A stretch of 64,000 bases of DNA from SIG607 sp045592625 (lineage in GTDB: Bacteria > Bacillota > Clostridia > Oscillospirales > Acutalibacteraceae): NCBI GenBank assembly GCA_045592625.1, contig JAZNVC010000001.1:124001-188000 (forward strand), read 5' to 3'. Numbering within the stretch: the stretch's first letter is position 1; every line of letters starts with the position of its first letter. Of this stretch, positions 1 to 7,703 are shown one piece after another. The notes below the pieces were generated by a model. It did no database searches. It had not been told where the DNA came from and was given only the letters and a program-made list of their open reading frames with translations. A program made the translations under genes and the position numbers.

Positions 1-1335
1 TATCAGGTTGTAACCCTTATGACCACTAACGGTCAGGCTCCGTTCGTTACTGTATTTATGTATCTGAATGAAGCAAAAGACGAACGCACCAAGGCTGACC
101 TTGCTCTTATTATTGAGGAGGTTCTTCAGCAGAGAGTACAGGGCGTTAAGAATGAAAAGGGTGTTTGGATTACCCCTGCATTCCCCAAACTCATTTACGT
201 TTTGGAAGAAGACAATATAACCGAAGACAGCAAATATTGGTATCTTACCGAACTTGCCGCTAAATGTACCGCAAAACGTATGGTGCCCGACTATATTTCC
301 GAAAAGATTATGCTTGCCAATAAAATCGATAAAAACGGCAACGGTAACTGCTATACCTGTATGGGTTGCCGCAGCTTCCTTACTCCTTTCCTTGACGAAG
401 ACGGAAATCCCAAGTACTACGGACGTTTTAACCAAGGTGTTGTAACCGTAAATCTTGTTGATATCGGACTTTCGGCGCAAAAAGATTTAGACGAATTCTG
501 GAATATATTTGACAAACGTATGGAGCTTTGCCACAGAGCATTGCAGTGCCGTCATGAGCGTCTTACAGGTACTCTTTCCGATGCTGCTCCTATTCTTTGG
601 CAGCACGGTGCGCTTCTCCGCTTGAAAGCAGGTGAGACTATTGATAAATATCTCCACGGCGGTTATTCTACCCTTTCTCTCGGATACGCAGGTCTTTGGG
701 AATGTGTATATGCTATGACAGGCAAGAAACTTACCGAACCCGACGGCGAGGCATTCGGTCTTGAAATTATGAAGAAGCTTAATGAATATACTGCCAAGTG
801 GAAGGCTGCAGAGAATATTGACTACAGTCTCTACGGGACTCCTCTTGAAAGCACTACCTATAAGTTTGCTAAGGCACTTCAGAAGCGTTTCGGTATCATT
901 AAGGATATTACAGATAAGAGTTATATCACCAACTCCTATCACGTTCACGTTACCGAGCCTATTGATGCATTTGAAAAGTTAGAGCTTGAGGCTAAGTTCC
1001 AGGCACTTTCTCCCGGCGGTGCTATCTCTTACGTAGAAGTACCCAATATGCAGAATAACATTGAGGCTGTTCTTGAGGTTATGAAGTTTATCTACGATAA
1101 CATTATGTATGCTGAACTTAATACCAAGAGCGATTTCTGTCAGTGCTGCGGATTCGACGGCGAGATTGAGGTGACCGAAAACGAGGACGGCAAACTTATC
1201 TGGAAATGTCCTAACTGCAACAACACAGACCAGACCAAGATGAACGTTGCAAGACGTACCTGCGGTTACATTGGTACACAGTACTGGAATCAGGGACGTA
1301 CTCAGGAAATAAAAGAAAGAGTGCTTCATTTATAA
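1..1335 (+). CDS. nrdD: Anaerobic (class III) ribonucleoside-triphosphate reductase, C-terminal part
   Basis: Oxygen-sensitive ribonucleotide reductase that makes dNTPs from NTPs using a glycyl radical. The frame is open from base 1, so the N-terminal part lies outside the window; about 444 residues remain of a family length near 700. A four-cysteine zinc site is visible (CQCCG at 1138-1152, CPNCN at 1207-1221), followed by the glycyl-radical loop RRTCGYIG starting at 1252, with the radical glycine codon at 1264-1266. The activase gene nrdG begins one base after the stop, so the two are surely co-transcribed and probably translationally coupled. Identification is secure; only the start is missing. 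It implies anaerobic growth. Confidence 0.96.
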   Translation, partial: YQVVTLMTTNGQAPFVTVFMYLNEAKDERTKADLALIIEEVLQQRVQGVKNEKGVWITPAFPKLIYVLEEDNITEDSKYWYLTELAAKCTAKRMVPDYISEKIMLANKIDKNGNGNCYTCMGCRSFLTPFLDEDGNPKYYGRFNQGVVTVNLVDIGLSAQKDLDEFWNIFDKRMELCHRALQCRHERLTGTLSDAAPILWQHGALLRLKAGETIDKYLHGGYSTLSLGYAGLWECVYAMTGKKLTEPDGEAFGLEIMKKLNEYTAKWKAAENIDYSLYGTPLESTTYKFAKALQKRFGIIKDITDKSYITNSYHVHVTEPIDAFEKLELEAKFQALSPGGAISYVEVPNMQNNIEAVLEVMKFIYDNIMYAELNTKSDFCQCCGFDGEIEVTENEDGKLIWKCPNCNNTDQTKMNVARRTCGYIGTQYWNQGRTQEIKERVLHL

Positions 1336-1336
1336 T

Positions 1337-1858
1337 ATGTATTACGGTGAACTTAAAAAGCGTGATATTGCTAACGGCATAGGAGTAAGGGTTGCCCTTT
1401 TTGTGTCGGGCTGCACAAATCATTGCGAAGAATGTTTTAACCGTGCAACCTGGGATTTTAAATTCGGAAAGCTTTATACCCAAAGCACCGAAGACGAAAT
1501 TATAGAGGCATTACGCCCCGACTATGTTCGGGGCCTTTCTCTTCTGGGCGGCGAACCTATGGAACCTAAAAATCAGCCCCAGTGTCTTTGTCTTTTAAGG
1601 CGTATTAAAAAAGAACTTCCCCATAAGGATATTTGGTGCTATACAGGATTCACATATGAAGAACTGCTGACAAAAGGAAGTTATGCCAATACCGAGCATA
1701 CCGAGGAAATGCTTTCTTTAATTGATGTTATGGTTGACGGTCGATTTGAAAAGGATAAAAGAAATCTTATGCTGAAATTCAGAGGCAGCGAAAATCAGCG
1801 TCTTATAGATATGAACGCCACAAGAGAAAAGGGCGAAGTTGTTCTTTTGAATCTGTAA
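1337..1858 (+). CDS. nrdG: Anaerobic ribonucleotide reductase activating protein (radical SAM)
   Basis: Radical-SAM activase that installs the glycyl radical on NrdD by reductive cleavage of S-adenosylmethionine. The 173-aa length fits the family. The [4Fe-4S]-binding cysteines lie in SGCTNHCEEC near residues 24-33 (CxxxCxxC), and a SAM-contact glycine motif LLGGEPM follows at about residues 70-76. The ATG is one base past the nrdD stop and has no strong Shine-Dalgarno of its own, which suggests coupling to nrdD translation. The stop codon lies in the left arm of a rho-independent terminator. Confidence 0.95.
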   Translation: MYYGELKKRDIANGIGVRVALFVSGCTNHCEECFNRATWDFKFGKLYTQSTEDEIIEALRPDYVRGLSLLGGEPMEPKNQPQCLCLLRRIKKELPHKDIWCYTGFTYEELLTKGSYANTEHTEEMLSLIDVMVDGRFEKDKRNLMLKFRGSENQRLIDMNATREKGEVVLLNL

Positions 1859-1883
1859 AAAAGGCGTTTTATACGCCTTTTTG
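1857..1883 (+). terminator. Rho-independent terminator after nrdDG
   Basis: AAGGCGT and ACGCCTT form a short GC stem around TTTAT, preceded by an A-run and followed by TTTTTGTTTTT. It overlaps the nrdG stop codon. Only about 17 bases separate it from the dut ATG, so dut is expressed by read-through or from a promoter inside nrdG. Confidence 0.8.
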
Positions 1884-1900
1884 TTTTTGGAGGAATATAT

Positions 1901-2341
1901 ATGGAAATTAAAATAAAAAAACTAAGAGATAATGCAGTATTGCCAAGCCGCGGCAGTGCAGCGGCGGCGGGCTATGACCTTTATGCCTGTCTTGAAACCG
2001 AGAGCGTTGAAATTGATCCCCATACCACAGTAAAAATCGGTACGGGACTCAGCATTGCCGTTCCCGACGGATATTTCGGTGCGATTTTTGCCCGAAGCGG
2101 TCTTGCCGCCAAAGAGGGACTTCGTCCCGCCAACTGTGTGGGTGTTGCCGATTCCGACTACAGAGGAGAATATATTGTGGCTCTTCATAACGACGGCGAG
2201 GTAACACGCATTGTTAAAAACGGAGACAGAATTGCACAGCTTGTTATAATGCCGTTTTTATCTGTAGAATTTAATGAGGTAAGCGAACTTGACGAAACGC
2301 AGCGCGGAGCAGGTGGCTTTGGTTCAACAGGTAAACAGTAA
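1901..2341 (+). CDS. dut: Deoxyuridine 5'-triphosphate nucleotidohydrolase (dUTPase)
   Basis: Hydrolyses dUTP to dUMP and pyrophosphate, keeping uracil out of DNA and supplying dUMP for thymidylate. At 146 aa it is a typical trimeric dUTPase with all five motifs: AAAGYDLYA (motif 1), FARSGLA (2), GVADSDYRGEY (3, with the catalytic Asp), GDRIAQLVI (4) and RGAGGFGSTG (5, the flexible C-terminal arm). The ATG follows TGGAGGA at good spacing. The stop overlaps the next ATG (TAATG), so it starts a three-gene operon. Its place after nrdDG fits nucleotide metabolism. Confidence 0.96.
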   Translation: MEIKIKKLRDNAVLPSRGSAAAAGYDLYACLETESVEIDPHTTVKIGTGLSIAVPDGYFGAIFARSGLAAKEGLRPANCVGVADSDYRGEYIVALHNDGEVTRIVKNGDRIAQLVIMPFLSVEFNEVSELDETQRGAGGFGSTGKQ

Positions 2342-3387
2342 TGGCTGAAATAACAGATGAAAATATGGAGATGCCTGGCAAAATCGACAGAAACGATATT
2401 GTTTGGTATAGTGCAGAGGAAAACCCTGTTTCCATTCACGGTGCGGCGGAAAAATTCCAAAGACTCCCAAAGGATTTTCCGATACTAGACGGGTTTAAGT
2501 ATCAGTCAACGGGAGTAAGGGCGAGATTTATAACAGATTCCCCATTTGTTGCTATCAGAGCGTTTTATGAGGGGGAATATTCTCCTACAATTATGGCACC
2601 CTCTTCAATACACGGTTTTGACCTTTATAAAAGGCAAAATGACGGTAGCGAAGTGTTTGTAGGCGGTTTCCGTCCGCCCGTTAATGCGGTTAACGGATAT
2701 GAAGGCTTAATAAACACTTCGGGAGAGAATTGCTATACAGTTAATTTTCCCCTTTTCAGAGCAGTCACAAAACTTTATATCGGTATAAAAAAAAGGAGCT
2801 CCTTTAAAGAAGCTCCTCAATATAACCATATGGGAAAGCCGATCGTTTTTTACGGTTCGTCCATTACCCACGGAGCCGCTGCAAGTCGTCCGGGTAACAC
2901 CTATCCGTCTATGATTGCCCAAAAACTCGGTGTTGACCATATTAATTTAGGTTTTTCGGGTAGTGCTAAGGGCGAAGGTCAAATAGCAGAGTATATTTCC
3001 AAACTGAATATGAGTGCTTTTGTTCTTGATTATCATCATAATGCATATGATTTAGATATGCTAAAGGCTACACACTATAATTTTTATAAAACCGTAAGAA
3101 TAAGAAATCCTTTTATTCCCATTGTTATAGTTACTGCACCCACCACAAAGCCAAAGGACTCGTGGATAGCAGGTGGGGTAAAAATTATCGGAGAAACCTA
3201 CCGACGTGCTAAAGAGGAAGGCGACAAATACGTTTATTTTGTAGATGGCTGTCATCTTTACGACGGAGAATCTAGCGAAAGCTGTACCGTTGACGGAGCA
3301 CATCCCAACGATTTAGGGTTTTTCAGAATGGCAAATGTAATAGGAAAAACACTTACGGCGGCATTAGAGACGGGGTTTAAACTATGA
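2341..3387 (+). CDS. SGNH/GDSL-family hydrolase (putative esterase or acylhydrolase)
   Basis: A 348-aa cytoplasmic-looking hydrolase with no signal peptide. The N-terminal ~150 residues look like a beta-rich accessory domain. The SGNH catalytic domain starts at VFYGSSITHG (block I, nucleophile Ser) near residue 170. The C-terminal block V is DGAHPND near residue 325, giving the catalytic Asp/His pair. A plausible block III Asn lies in DYHHNAYD. The gene overlaps dut by one base and the LOG gene by four (ATGA), so it belongs to that operon. The substrate is unknown; relatives act as carbohydrate esterases or lipase-like enzymes. Confidence 0.8.
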   Translation: MAEITDENMEMPGKIDRNDIVWYSAEENPVSIHGAAEKFQRLPKDFPILDGFKYQSTGVRARFITDSPFVAIRAFYEGEYSPTIMAPSSIHGFDLYKRQNDGSEVFVGGFRPPVNAVNGYEGLINTSGENCYTVNFPLFRAVTKLYIGIKKRSSFKEAPQYNHMGKPIVFYGSSITHGAAASRPGNTYPSMIAQKLGVDHINLGFSGSAKGEGQIAEYISKLNMSAFVLDYHHNAYDLDMLKATHYNFYKTVRIRNPFIPIVIVTAPTTKPKDSWIAGGVKIIGETYRRAKEEGDKYVYFVDGCHLYDGESSESCTVDGAHPNDLGFFRMANVIGKTLTAALETGFKL

Positions 3388-3932
3388 ATATAACTGTTTA
3401 CGGCGCGGCACGTGAAACCATAAACGAGGAGTATAAAACCGCTTGTGAAAAACTTGGAAGAGAAATGGCTAAAAGAGGTCACACCCTTATTTTCGGCGGC
3501 GGCAAAAACGGACTTATGGGTGCCGTAGCAAGAGGTATAACCGAGGGCAAAGGGGAAATAATCGGCATTGCACCTAAATTTTTCGAACCCGACGGTGTTT
3601 TATACGATAAATGTACAGATTTTATTTTTACCGAAGATATGCGAAGCAGAAAGGCTCTTTTAGAGGGAAAGGCCGATGCAATAATAGTGCTTCCCGGCGG
3701 AATAGGAACATTTGATGAATTTTTCGAGGTTTTTACACTTAATTCCTTGGGTCAGATAAAAAAGCCTGTAGCACTTTTTAATATCCGAGGATATTATGAA
3801 CCCCTTAAAGCCCTTATAGACCATACGGTCAAGGAGGGCTTTATGGCAGAAAGTACAGCAAAAACCATACTGTTTTCATTTGATGAAAACGAGATTTTCT
3901 CCTTTCTAGAAGAAAACAACGGCTCAAACTGA
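3384..3932 (+). CDS. LOG family protein (nucleoside 5'-monophosphate phosphoribohydrolase-like)
   Basis: A 182-aa Rossmann-fold protein of the LOG / TIGR00730 family, often mislabelled lysine decarboxylase. The signature SRKALLEGKADAIIVLPGGIG runs into GTFDE, giving the PGGxGTxxE motif near residues 105-115; GGGKNGLMGA near residues 33-42 is the N-terminal glycine-rich loop. Known members cleave the N-glycosidic bond of nucleoside monophosphates, consistent with sitting behind dut. It overlaps the upstream gene by four bases and its coding end lies in a perfect terminator hairpin. The substrate here is inferred only. Confidence 0.85.
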   Translation: MNITVYGAARETINEEYKTACEKLGREMAKRGHTLIFGGGKNGLMGAVARGITEGKGEIIGIAPKFFEPDGVLYDKCTDFIFTEDMRSRKALLEGKADAIIVLPGGIGTFDEFFEVFTLNSLGQIKKPVALFNIRGYYEPLKALIDHTVKEGFMAESTAKTILFSFDENEIFSFLEENNGSN

Positions 3933-3944
3933 GCCGTTGTTTTC
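3912..3944. terminator. Bidirectional terminator, LOG gene / 3.9-kb unknown gene
   Basis: Perfect 15-bp inverted repeat, GAAAACAACGGCTCA and its complement around AAC. T-rich sequence on both sides makes it usable in both directions between convergent genes. Confidence 0.85.
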
Positions 3945-3945
3945 T

Positions 3946-4257
3946 TTATCTATGGTATTTATAATAAACAGTAATAATATCCTCTTTATTAATAACGCTG
4001 TTAAAACCCGAAACGGTAATGCCGTCACCCGACATAAGCCTAAAATACTGACAGGCATTAACGTCGCCTTTAAACACGTCCTTTTCGCCGCAAAGAACCC
4101 TGATTTCTTTTTCAATAAGAACGATTCTTCCGTCCTTGCCCAGTATTTCTTCCCGCACTTCGCTGTTTCCCAAATGTTCACGGCGGGTAACGTATTTAAC
4201 CTCTCTTCCGTCCATTTCCTTTAGAACGGGATTTTTCTTTTTAAAAAATGAAAACAT
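3946..4257 (-). CDS. Hypothetical protein, 103 aa
   Basis: Not recognised. A small basic, beta-rich-looking protein beginning MFSFFKKKNPV. I chose the ATG at 4257 because AAGGTGA lies five bases upstream on the minus strand; a second ATG at 4263 is possible but too close to that Shine-Dalgarno. No signal peptide or membrane segment is seen. A plus-strand frame covers the same bases but starts within the terminator and lacks a ribosome site, so the minus frame is preferred. Single-gene unit between the LOG operon and ppa. Confidence 0.6.
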   Translation of the reverse strand: MFSFFKKKNPVLKEMDGREVKYVTRREHLGNSEVREEILGKDGRIVLIEKEIRVLCGEKDVFKGDVNACQYFRLMSGDGITVSGFNSVINKEDIITVYYKYHR

Positions 4258-4309
4258 ATTCATCACCTTGAATATTTTAACATAAAGTAAATTTCTTTGC
4301 AATCCGCTG

Positions 4310-4339
4310 TTGCAAAATCGGGGGGATATGTGATAAGAT
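4310..4339 (+). promoter_or_regulatory. Candidate sigma-A promoter for ppa
   Basis: TTGCAA (4310-4315) and TAAGAT (4334-4339) with an 18-bp spacer. Moderate match; placed immediately before the palindrome at the likely transcript start. Confidence 0.4.
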
Positions 4340-4344
4340 AAATA

Positions 4345-4366
4345 TATAAGATTTTAAAATCTTATA
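4345..4366. repeat. Perfect 22-bp palindrome in the ppa leader
   Basis: Two 11-bp arms, TATAAGATTTT and AAAATCTTATA, meet without a spacer. It lies between the candidate -10 and the ppa ribosome site (GAAAGGA at 4381-4387). It could be an operator or a leader hairpin; the AT-rich stem and lack of a following T-run argue against a terminator. Confidence 0.6.
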
Positions 4367-4395
4367 AGTAAAATATATATGAAAGGAAATGCTTA

Positions 4396-4926
4396 GTGAA
4401 TATTTGGCATAATATTAGTCCGAAACGTATAAACGTTGACGATTTTATGGTGGTTATTGAAATAGAAAAGGGAAGTAAATGCAAATATGAGATGGATAAA
4501 GAAACAGGGCTTTTAAGGTTAGACAGGATTCTTTATACCTCTACCCATTATCCCGCTAATTACGGTTTTATTCCCCGCACCTATGCAGATGATTTTGACC
4601 CGCTTGACGTATTGCTTTTGTGCAGTGAAAAGATTCGTCCAATGACAATGGTACGCTGTTATCCTATAGGTGTTATGACCATGATGGATTCGGGAAGAAA
4701 TGATGAAAAAATTATAGCCGTTCCCTTTGATGACCCTACCTATAACAGTTATACCGATATCAGTCAGATACCTCAGCACAAATTTGACGAAATCCGTCAT
4801 TTCTTTAAAGTATATAAAGAATTAGAGGGTAAAGAAACTGTGGTAAATGAAATTCGCGGAGCAGATGAAGCGAAAACAATTATAAAATCTGCCATAGACG
4901 GATATATTGAAAGCTTCTGCAAATAA
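4396..4926 (+). CDS. ppa: Inorganic pyrophosphatase (class I)
   Basis: Hydrolyses pyrophosphate to phosphate, pulling biosynthetic reactions forward. The 176-aa length fits family I soluble pyrophosphatases. KGSKCKYE near the N-terminus, HYPANYGFIPRTY in the middle and the metal-binding signature DDFDPLDVLL near residues 65-74 are all present. The start is GTG at 4396, preceded by GAAAGGA; the resulting N-terminus MNIWHNISPKRI matches the usual family start. It is a single-gene transcription unit ending in a shared hairpin. Confidence 0.95.
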   Translation: MNIWHNISPKRINVDDFMVVIEIEKGSKCKYEMDKETGLLRLDRILYTSTHYPANYGFIPRTYADDFDPLDVLLLCSEKIRPMTMVRCYPIGVMTMMDSGRNDEKIIAVPFDDPTYNSYTDISQIPQHKFDEIRHFFKVYKELEGKETVVNEIRGADEAKTIIKSAIDGYIESFCK

Positions 4927-4928
4927 AA

Positions 4929-4962
4929 TAAAGCTGTATCTCGGCTGAGATACAGCTTTTTA
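4929..4962. terminator. Bidirectional terminator, ppa / EF-G-like gene
   Basis: 12-bp stem AAGCTGTATCTC paired across GGCT (4931-4958), followed by TTTTTATTTTT on the plus strand and TTTATTT on the minus strand. It serves both convergent genes. Confidence 0.85.
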
Positions 4963-4965
4963 TTT

Positions 4966-7002
4966 TTACTTGTTGGCTTCTTCGATAATCTTGGCTGCTA
5001 TGTGGGAGGGAACCTCCTCATAACGTTCAAAGGTAAGGGTAAAGGAAGCAATACCGCCTGTAATGGAACGCATTGCTGTAGCAAAGTCGCTCATTTCGGC
5101 AATGGGTACTTCGCCTACAACCTCTTGCTGTTTGTTCTCAAGAGGATTCATACCGATAATTCTGCCTCGACGTTTGTTGATATCACCGATAACATCACCC
5201 AGATTATCTTCGGGAAGAATAACCTTCAGAGTGCCGAAGGGTTCAAGAAGAACGGGGGCACATTTGGGAATGCCGTCCTTAAAGGCAAGGGAAGCGGCGG
5301 TTTTAAAGGACATTTCAGAAGAATCAACGGGGTGATAAGAGCCATCGTAAAGGTTAGCCTTTATACCAACCATTGGATAGCCGGCAAGTACGCCCTTTGT
5401 AACCGAATCACGAAGACCTTTTTCAACTGCAGGGAAAAAGTTCTTGGGAACTGCACCGCCCACAACCGATTCTTCAAAAACAAGGTCCTCTTCTTCACAG
5501 GGGGAAAACTCAATCCAAACGTCGCCAAACTGTCCGTGGCCGCCTGACTGTTTCTTGTATTTGCCCTGAACCTTTGCGGATTTGCGAATGGTTTCGCGAT
5601 AGGCTACTCTTGGCTTTTTAAGAACAACCTCTGCACCGAATTTTGCCTTTAAGCGCGAGGCAATAACGTCAATGTGAACCTCGCCCATAGCAGAAAGAAC
5701 ATATTCGCCTGTTTCGGTATTAAATAGGTAAGAAATGGTGGGGTCTTCCTCGCAAAGTCTTGCCATACCCGAAGAAATTTTTTCTTCTTCTCCTTTGTTT
5801 TTTGGATAAACAGCAGAAGAAATACAGGGAATGGGGAAAGAGGCAGGATTAACGGCAGGTCCGCCTGCAACAGAAAGGGTATCACCTGTTTTAACGTCGC
5901 CAAGCTTTGAGGCACAGCCGATGTCACCTGCATAAAGGGTGGGAGAGTCTTCCTGCTTTCCTGCTTTTGCCACCATAACCTTGGAAATACGTTCTTCTTT
6001 GCCTGTACGGATGTTAGTAAGTCTTGTGTCGTTAGCAACACTGCCAGAAACAACCTTAAAGAAGGAAAGTCTTCCAACAAAGGGGTCGGCAACGGTTTTG
6101 AAAACAAAAAGTTTTGTTTTTGCGTCCTTGTTTATGGCGATTTCCTCGCCGTCAACACTTAAAGCCGGTGTCATATCGGCAGAGGGAAGTATTTTATAAA
6201 GAATGTCGGCGAACAGTCCTATGGCGTCACCGCTTGCCTGAACGCCGCAGAACACGGGACAGATTTCGCCCGATTTCATACCGTTTTTAAGGGCAGAGAT
6301 AACCTCATCCTCGCTGAACACTTCACCCTCAAAATATTTTTCCATCAGAGCTTCGTCGGTACTTGCAACTGCCTCTAAAAGAAGGTCACGCATTTTTATA
6401 AGCTCATCGGTGGGGGTGTAGTTAATTTCGGTAAGATTAAGACCGTCTGCACGGTAAGCGGTATTGGTGATAAGATTTACATAAGCCGTAACAGCATCAC
6501 CTTCAACAAGGGGAGCGATAACGGGGCAAACAGCCGCACCGTAAGAAGCGGTAAGGGCAGAAATAACACGGTAAAAATGAGCGTGGGTAGAATTCAGTTT
6601 TCCGATAAAGAAGGCAACTGCTTTGCCCATTTCTTTTGCCATATCGTATGATTTTTTAGCACCTGCGGTAAGTCCTGATTTACCGGAAATAACAATAACA
6701 GCGTTTTCGGCTGCAGAAAGACCTTCGTATGCACCCGAAACGAAATCGAACTGACCGGGGGCGTCAAAAAGATTGATTTTGTTTTCCCCTGCAACAATAG
6801 GATAAACAGAAAGGCCTACGGAGGAACCGCGTTTCTTTTCCTCGGCATCAAAATCCATAACGGTAGAGCCGTCACCGGTATTTCCTATGCGGTCGGTTAA
6901 ACCGGCACTATAAAGCAGTGCGTCTGCCAGGGTGGTTTTTCCCGAACCGCCGTGGCCGAGCAACACGACATTTTTAATAGATTCTGCGGTGAATTGTTTC
7001 AT
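4966..7002 (-). CDS. Elongation factor G-like GTPase-fold protein with altered GTPase motifs
   Basis: A 678-aa protein with full EF-G domain order (G domain, II, III, IV, V). The P-loop GHGGSGKTT lies at residues ~17-25. Other motifs deviate from true EF-G: G3 reads DAPGQFDF, with Gln replacing the catalytic His of DTPGH; G4 reads GKLN instead of NKxD; switch I reads RGSSV where EF-G has RGITI. Domain IV (YRETIRKSAKVQGKYKKQSGGHGQFG) is well kept. It is therefore a paralogue, not the translocase, possibly of the EFG2 type. I chose the ATG at 7002, which has AAGGAG eight bases upstream; the GTG at 7011 overlaps that ribosome site. Confidence 0.85.
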   Translation of the reverse strand: MKQFTAESIKNVVLLGHGGSGKTTLADALLYSAGLTDRIGNTGDGSTVMDFDAEEKKRGSSVGLSVYPIVAGENKINLFDAPGQFDFVSGAYEGLSAAENAVIVISGKSGLTAGAKKSYDMAKEMGKAVAFFIGKLNSTHAHFYRVISALTASYGAAVCPVIAPLVEGDAVTAYVNLITNTAYRADGLNLTEINYTPTDELIKMRDLLLEAVASTDEALMEKYFEGEVFSEDEVISALKNGMKSGEICPVFCGVQASGDAIGLFADILYKILPSADMTPALSVDGEEIAINKDAKTKLFVFKTVADPFVGRLSFFKVVSGSVANDTRLTNIRTGKEERISKVMVAKAGKQEDSPTLYAGDIGCASKLGDVKTGDTLSVAGGPAVNPASFPIPCISSAVYPKNKGEEEKISSGMARLCEEDPTISYLFNTETGEYVLSAMGEVHIDVIASRLKAKFGAEVVLKKPRVAYRETIRKSAKVQGKYKKQSGGHGQFGDVWIEFSPCEEEDLVFEESVVGGAVPKNFFPAVEKGLRDSVTKGVLAGYPMVGIKANLYDGSYHPVDSSEMSFKTAASLAFKDGIPKCAPVLLEPFGTLKVILPEDNLGDVIGDINKRRGRIIGMNPLENKQQEVVGEVPIAEMSDFATAMRSITGGIASFTLTFERYEEVPSHIAAKIIEEANK

Positions 7003-7182
7003 AGTGAGCACTCCTTTTATCTTAAGAAAAAACGTAATAATAACGTATTTTAATTATAAACTGATTATATCACAGTTTTTCGTAATAATCAACATATTCT
7101 TTAAACAAATTTTAAAATTTTTGTGTAATTGGCACATAAACCAAAGTAGGTCATAAAAATACAACCACAATATATTGCGGTT

Positions 7183-7248
7183 GGTTACAGAACTGTAACC
7201 GAACTGTAATCGAATTGTGGTGAAATATCAATATATGGTGTGTATAAT
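7183..7248 (+). promoter_or_regulatory. Upstream region of the 7.3-kb gene: inverted repeat, 11-bp tandem repeats and a -10 box
   Basis: GGTTACAG-AA-CTGTAACC (7183-7200) is a perfect inverted repeat. It overlaps three degenerate 11-bp tandem units of the form CGAACTGTAAT (7189-7221). A perfect TATAAT sits at 7243-7248 without a recognisable -35. This is typical of a promoter needing an activator bound to helically phased repeats. The rest of 7003-7287 is AT-rich with nothing else evident. Confidence 0.5.
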
Positions 7249-7287
7249 ATAATATATAGATAATATATTGTGAAGGGAGAAGAAAAT

Positions 7288-7650
7288 ATGAAAAAAGCAA
7301 TAATTGTTTTTCTGTCCCTTCATCTTTTAATGTTTTCTTCCCTTTATTACCTAAAAAATGCAGATGTAAGCGTTACGCAACCCGTAAATGTTGCACAGCC
7401 GGATACGGCAAAGGTACTTACCACTCGGTTTGAAAACCTCCTTAATCACTTAAGCGGTTTAACCACCCATTCGGTAGAGGATTACGTAGAAAATGAAGAC
7501 GGCACCTATACAGTTTATACAAACGTTGTGCTTGAAAATGACAAAAAGACCAAAGCAATTTCACTTTTTGCCGCTGACAGCGAAAGTAATTTTGGGTACG
7601 ACCTTATTTATTGCGACCTGCTGAGCGAAACACAGATTTCTTACATTTAA
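7288..7650 (+). CDS. Small exported or membrane-anchored protein of unknown function
   Basis: Not recognised. A 120-aa protein starting MKKAIIVFLSLHLLMF, an uncleaved anchor or signal peptide of about 20 residues, followed by a ~95-residue acidic extracellular domain (THSVEDYVENEDGTYTVYTN, later LFAADSESNFGYD). The ATG at 7288 is preferred because AGGGAGA lies just upstream; the in-frame GTG at 7270 precedes that ribosome site. The phrase ELFTADTDGDF in the next, convergent gene resembles SLFAADSESNF here, so the two may share a small domain. It stands alone behind an apparently activator-dependent promoter. Confidence 0.7.
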   Translation: MKKAIIVFLSLHLLMFSSLYYLKNADVSVTQPVNVAQPDTAKVLTTRFENLLNHLSGLTTHSVEDYVENEDGTYTVYTNVVLENDKKTKAISLFAADSESNFGYDLIYCDLLSETQISYI

Positions 7651-7663
7651 TATAATATAAAGA

Positions 7664-7698
7664 AACCGCCCTGAAAATTCAGGGCGGTTAAATTTTTT
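7664..7698. terminator. Bidirectional terminator between convergent unknown genes
   Basis: Perfect 12-bp stem AACCGCCCTGAA around AA (7664-7689), then AAATTTTTTG on the plus strand. It serves the genes at 7.3 and 8.4 kb. Confidence 0.85.
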
Positions 7699-7703
7699 GC
7701 CTA

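Noticed and set aside
2790..2822. Hairpin AGGAGCT/AAGCTCCT inside the SGNH hydrolase gene
   Set aside because: It lies within intact coding sequence with no T-run; probably a chance stem.
3937..4224. Plus-strand open frame opposite the 103-aa hypothetical protein
   Set aside because: It begins next to a terminator with no ribosome site and has poor protein-like composition; the minus-strand frame has a good Shine-Dalgarno.
5002..5547. Long plus-strand frame inside the EF-G-like gene
   Set aside because: It mirrors a well-conserved domain encoded on the minus strand; no ribosome site and no family resemblance.
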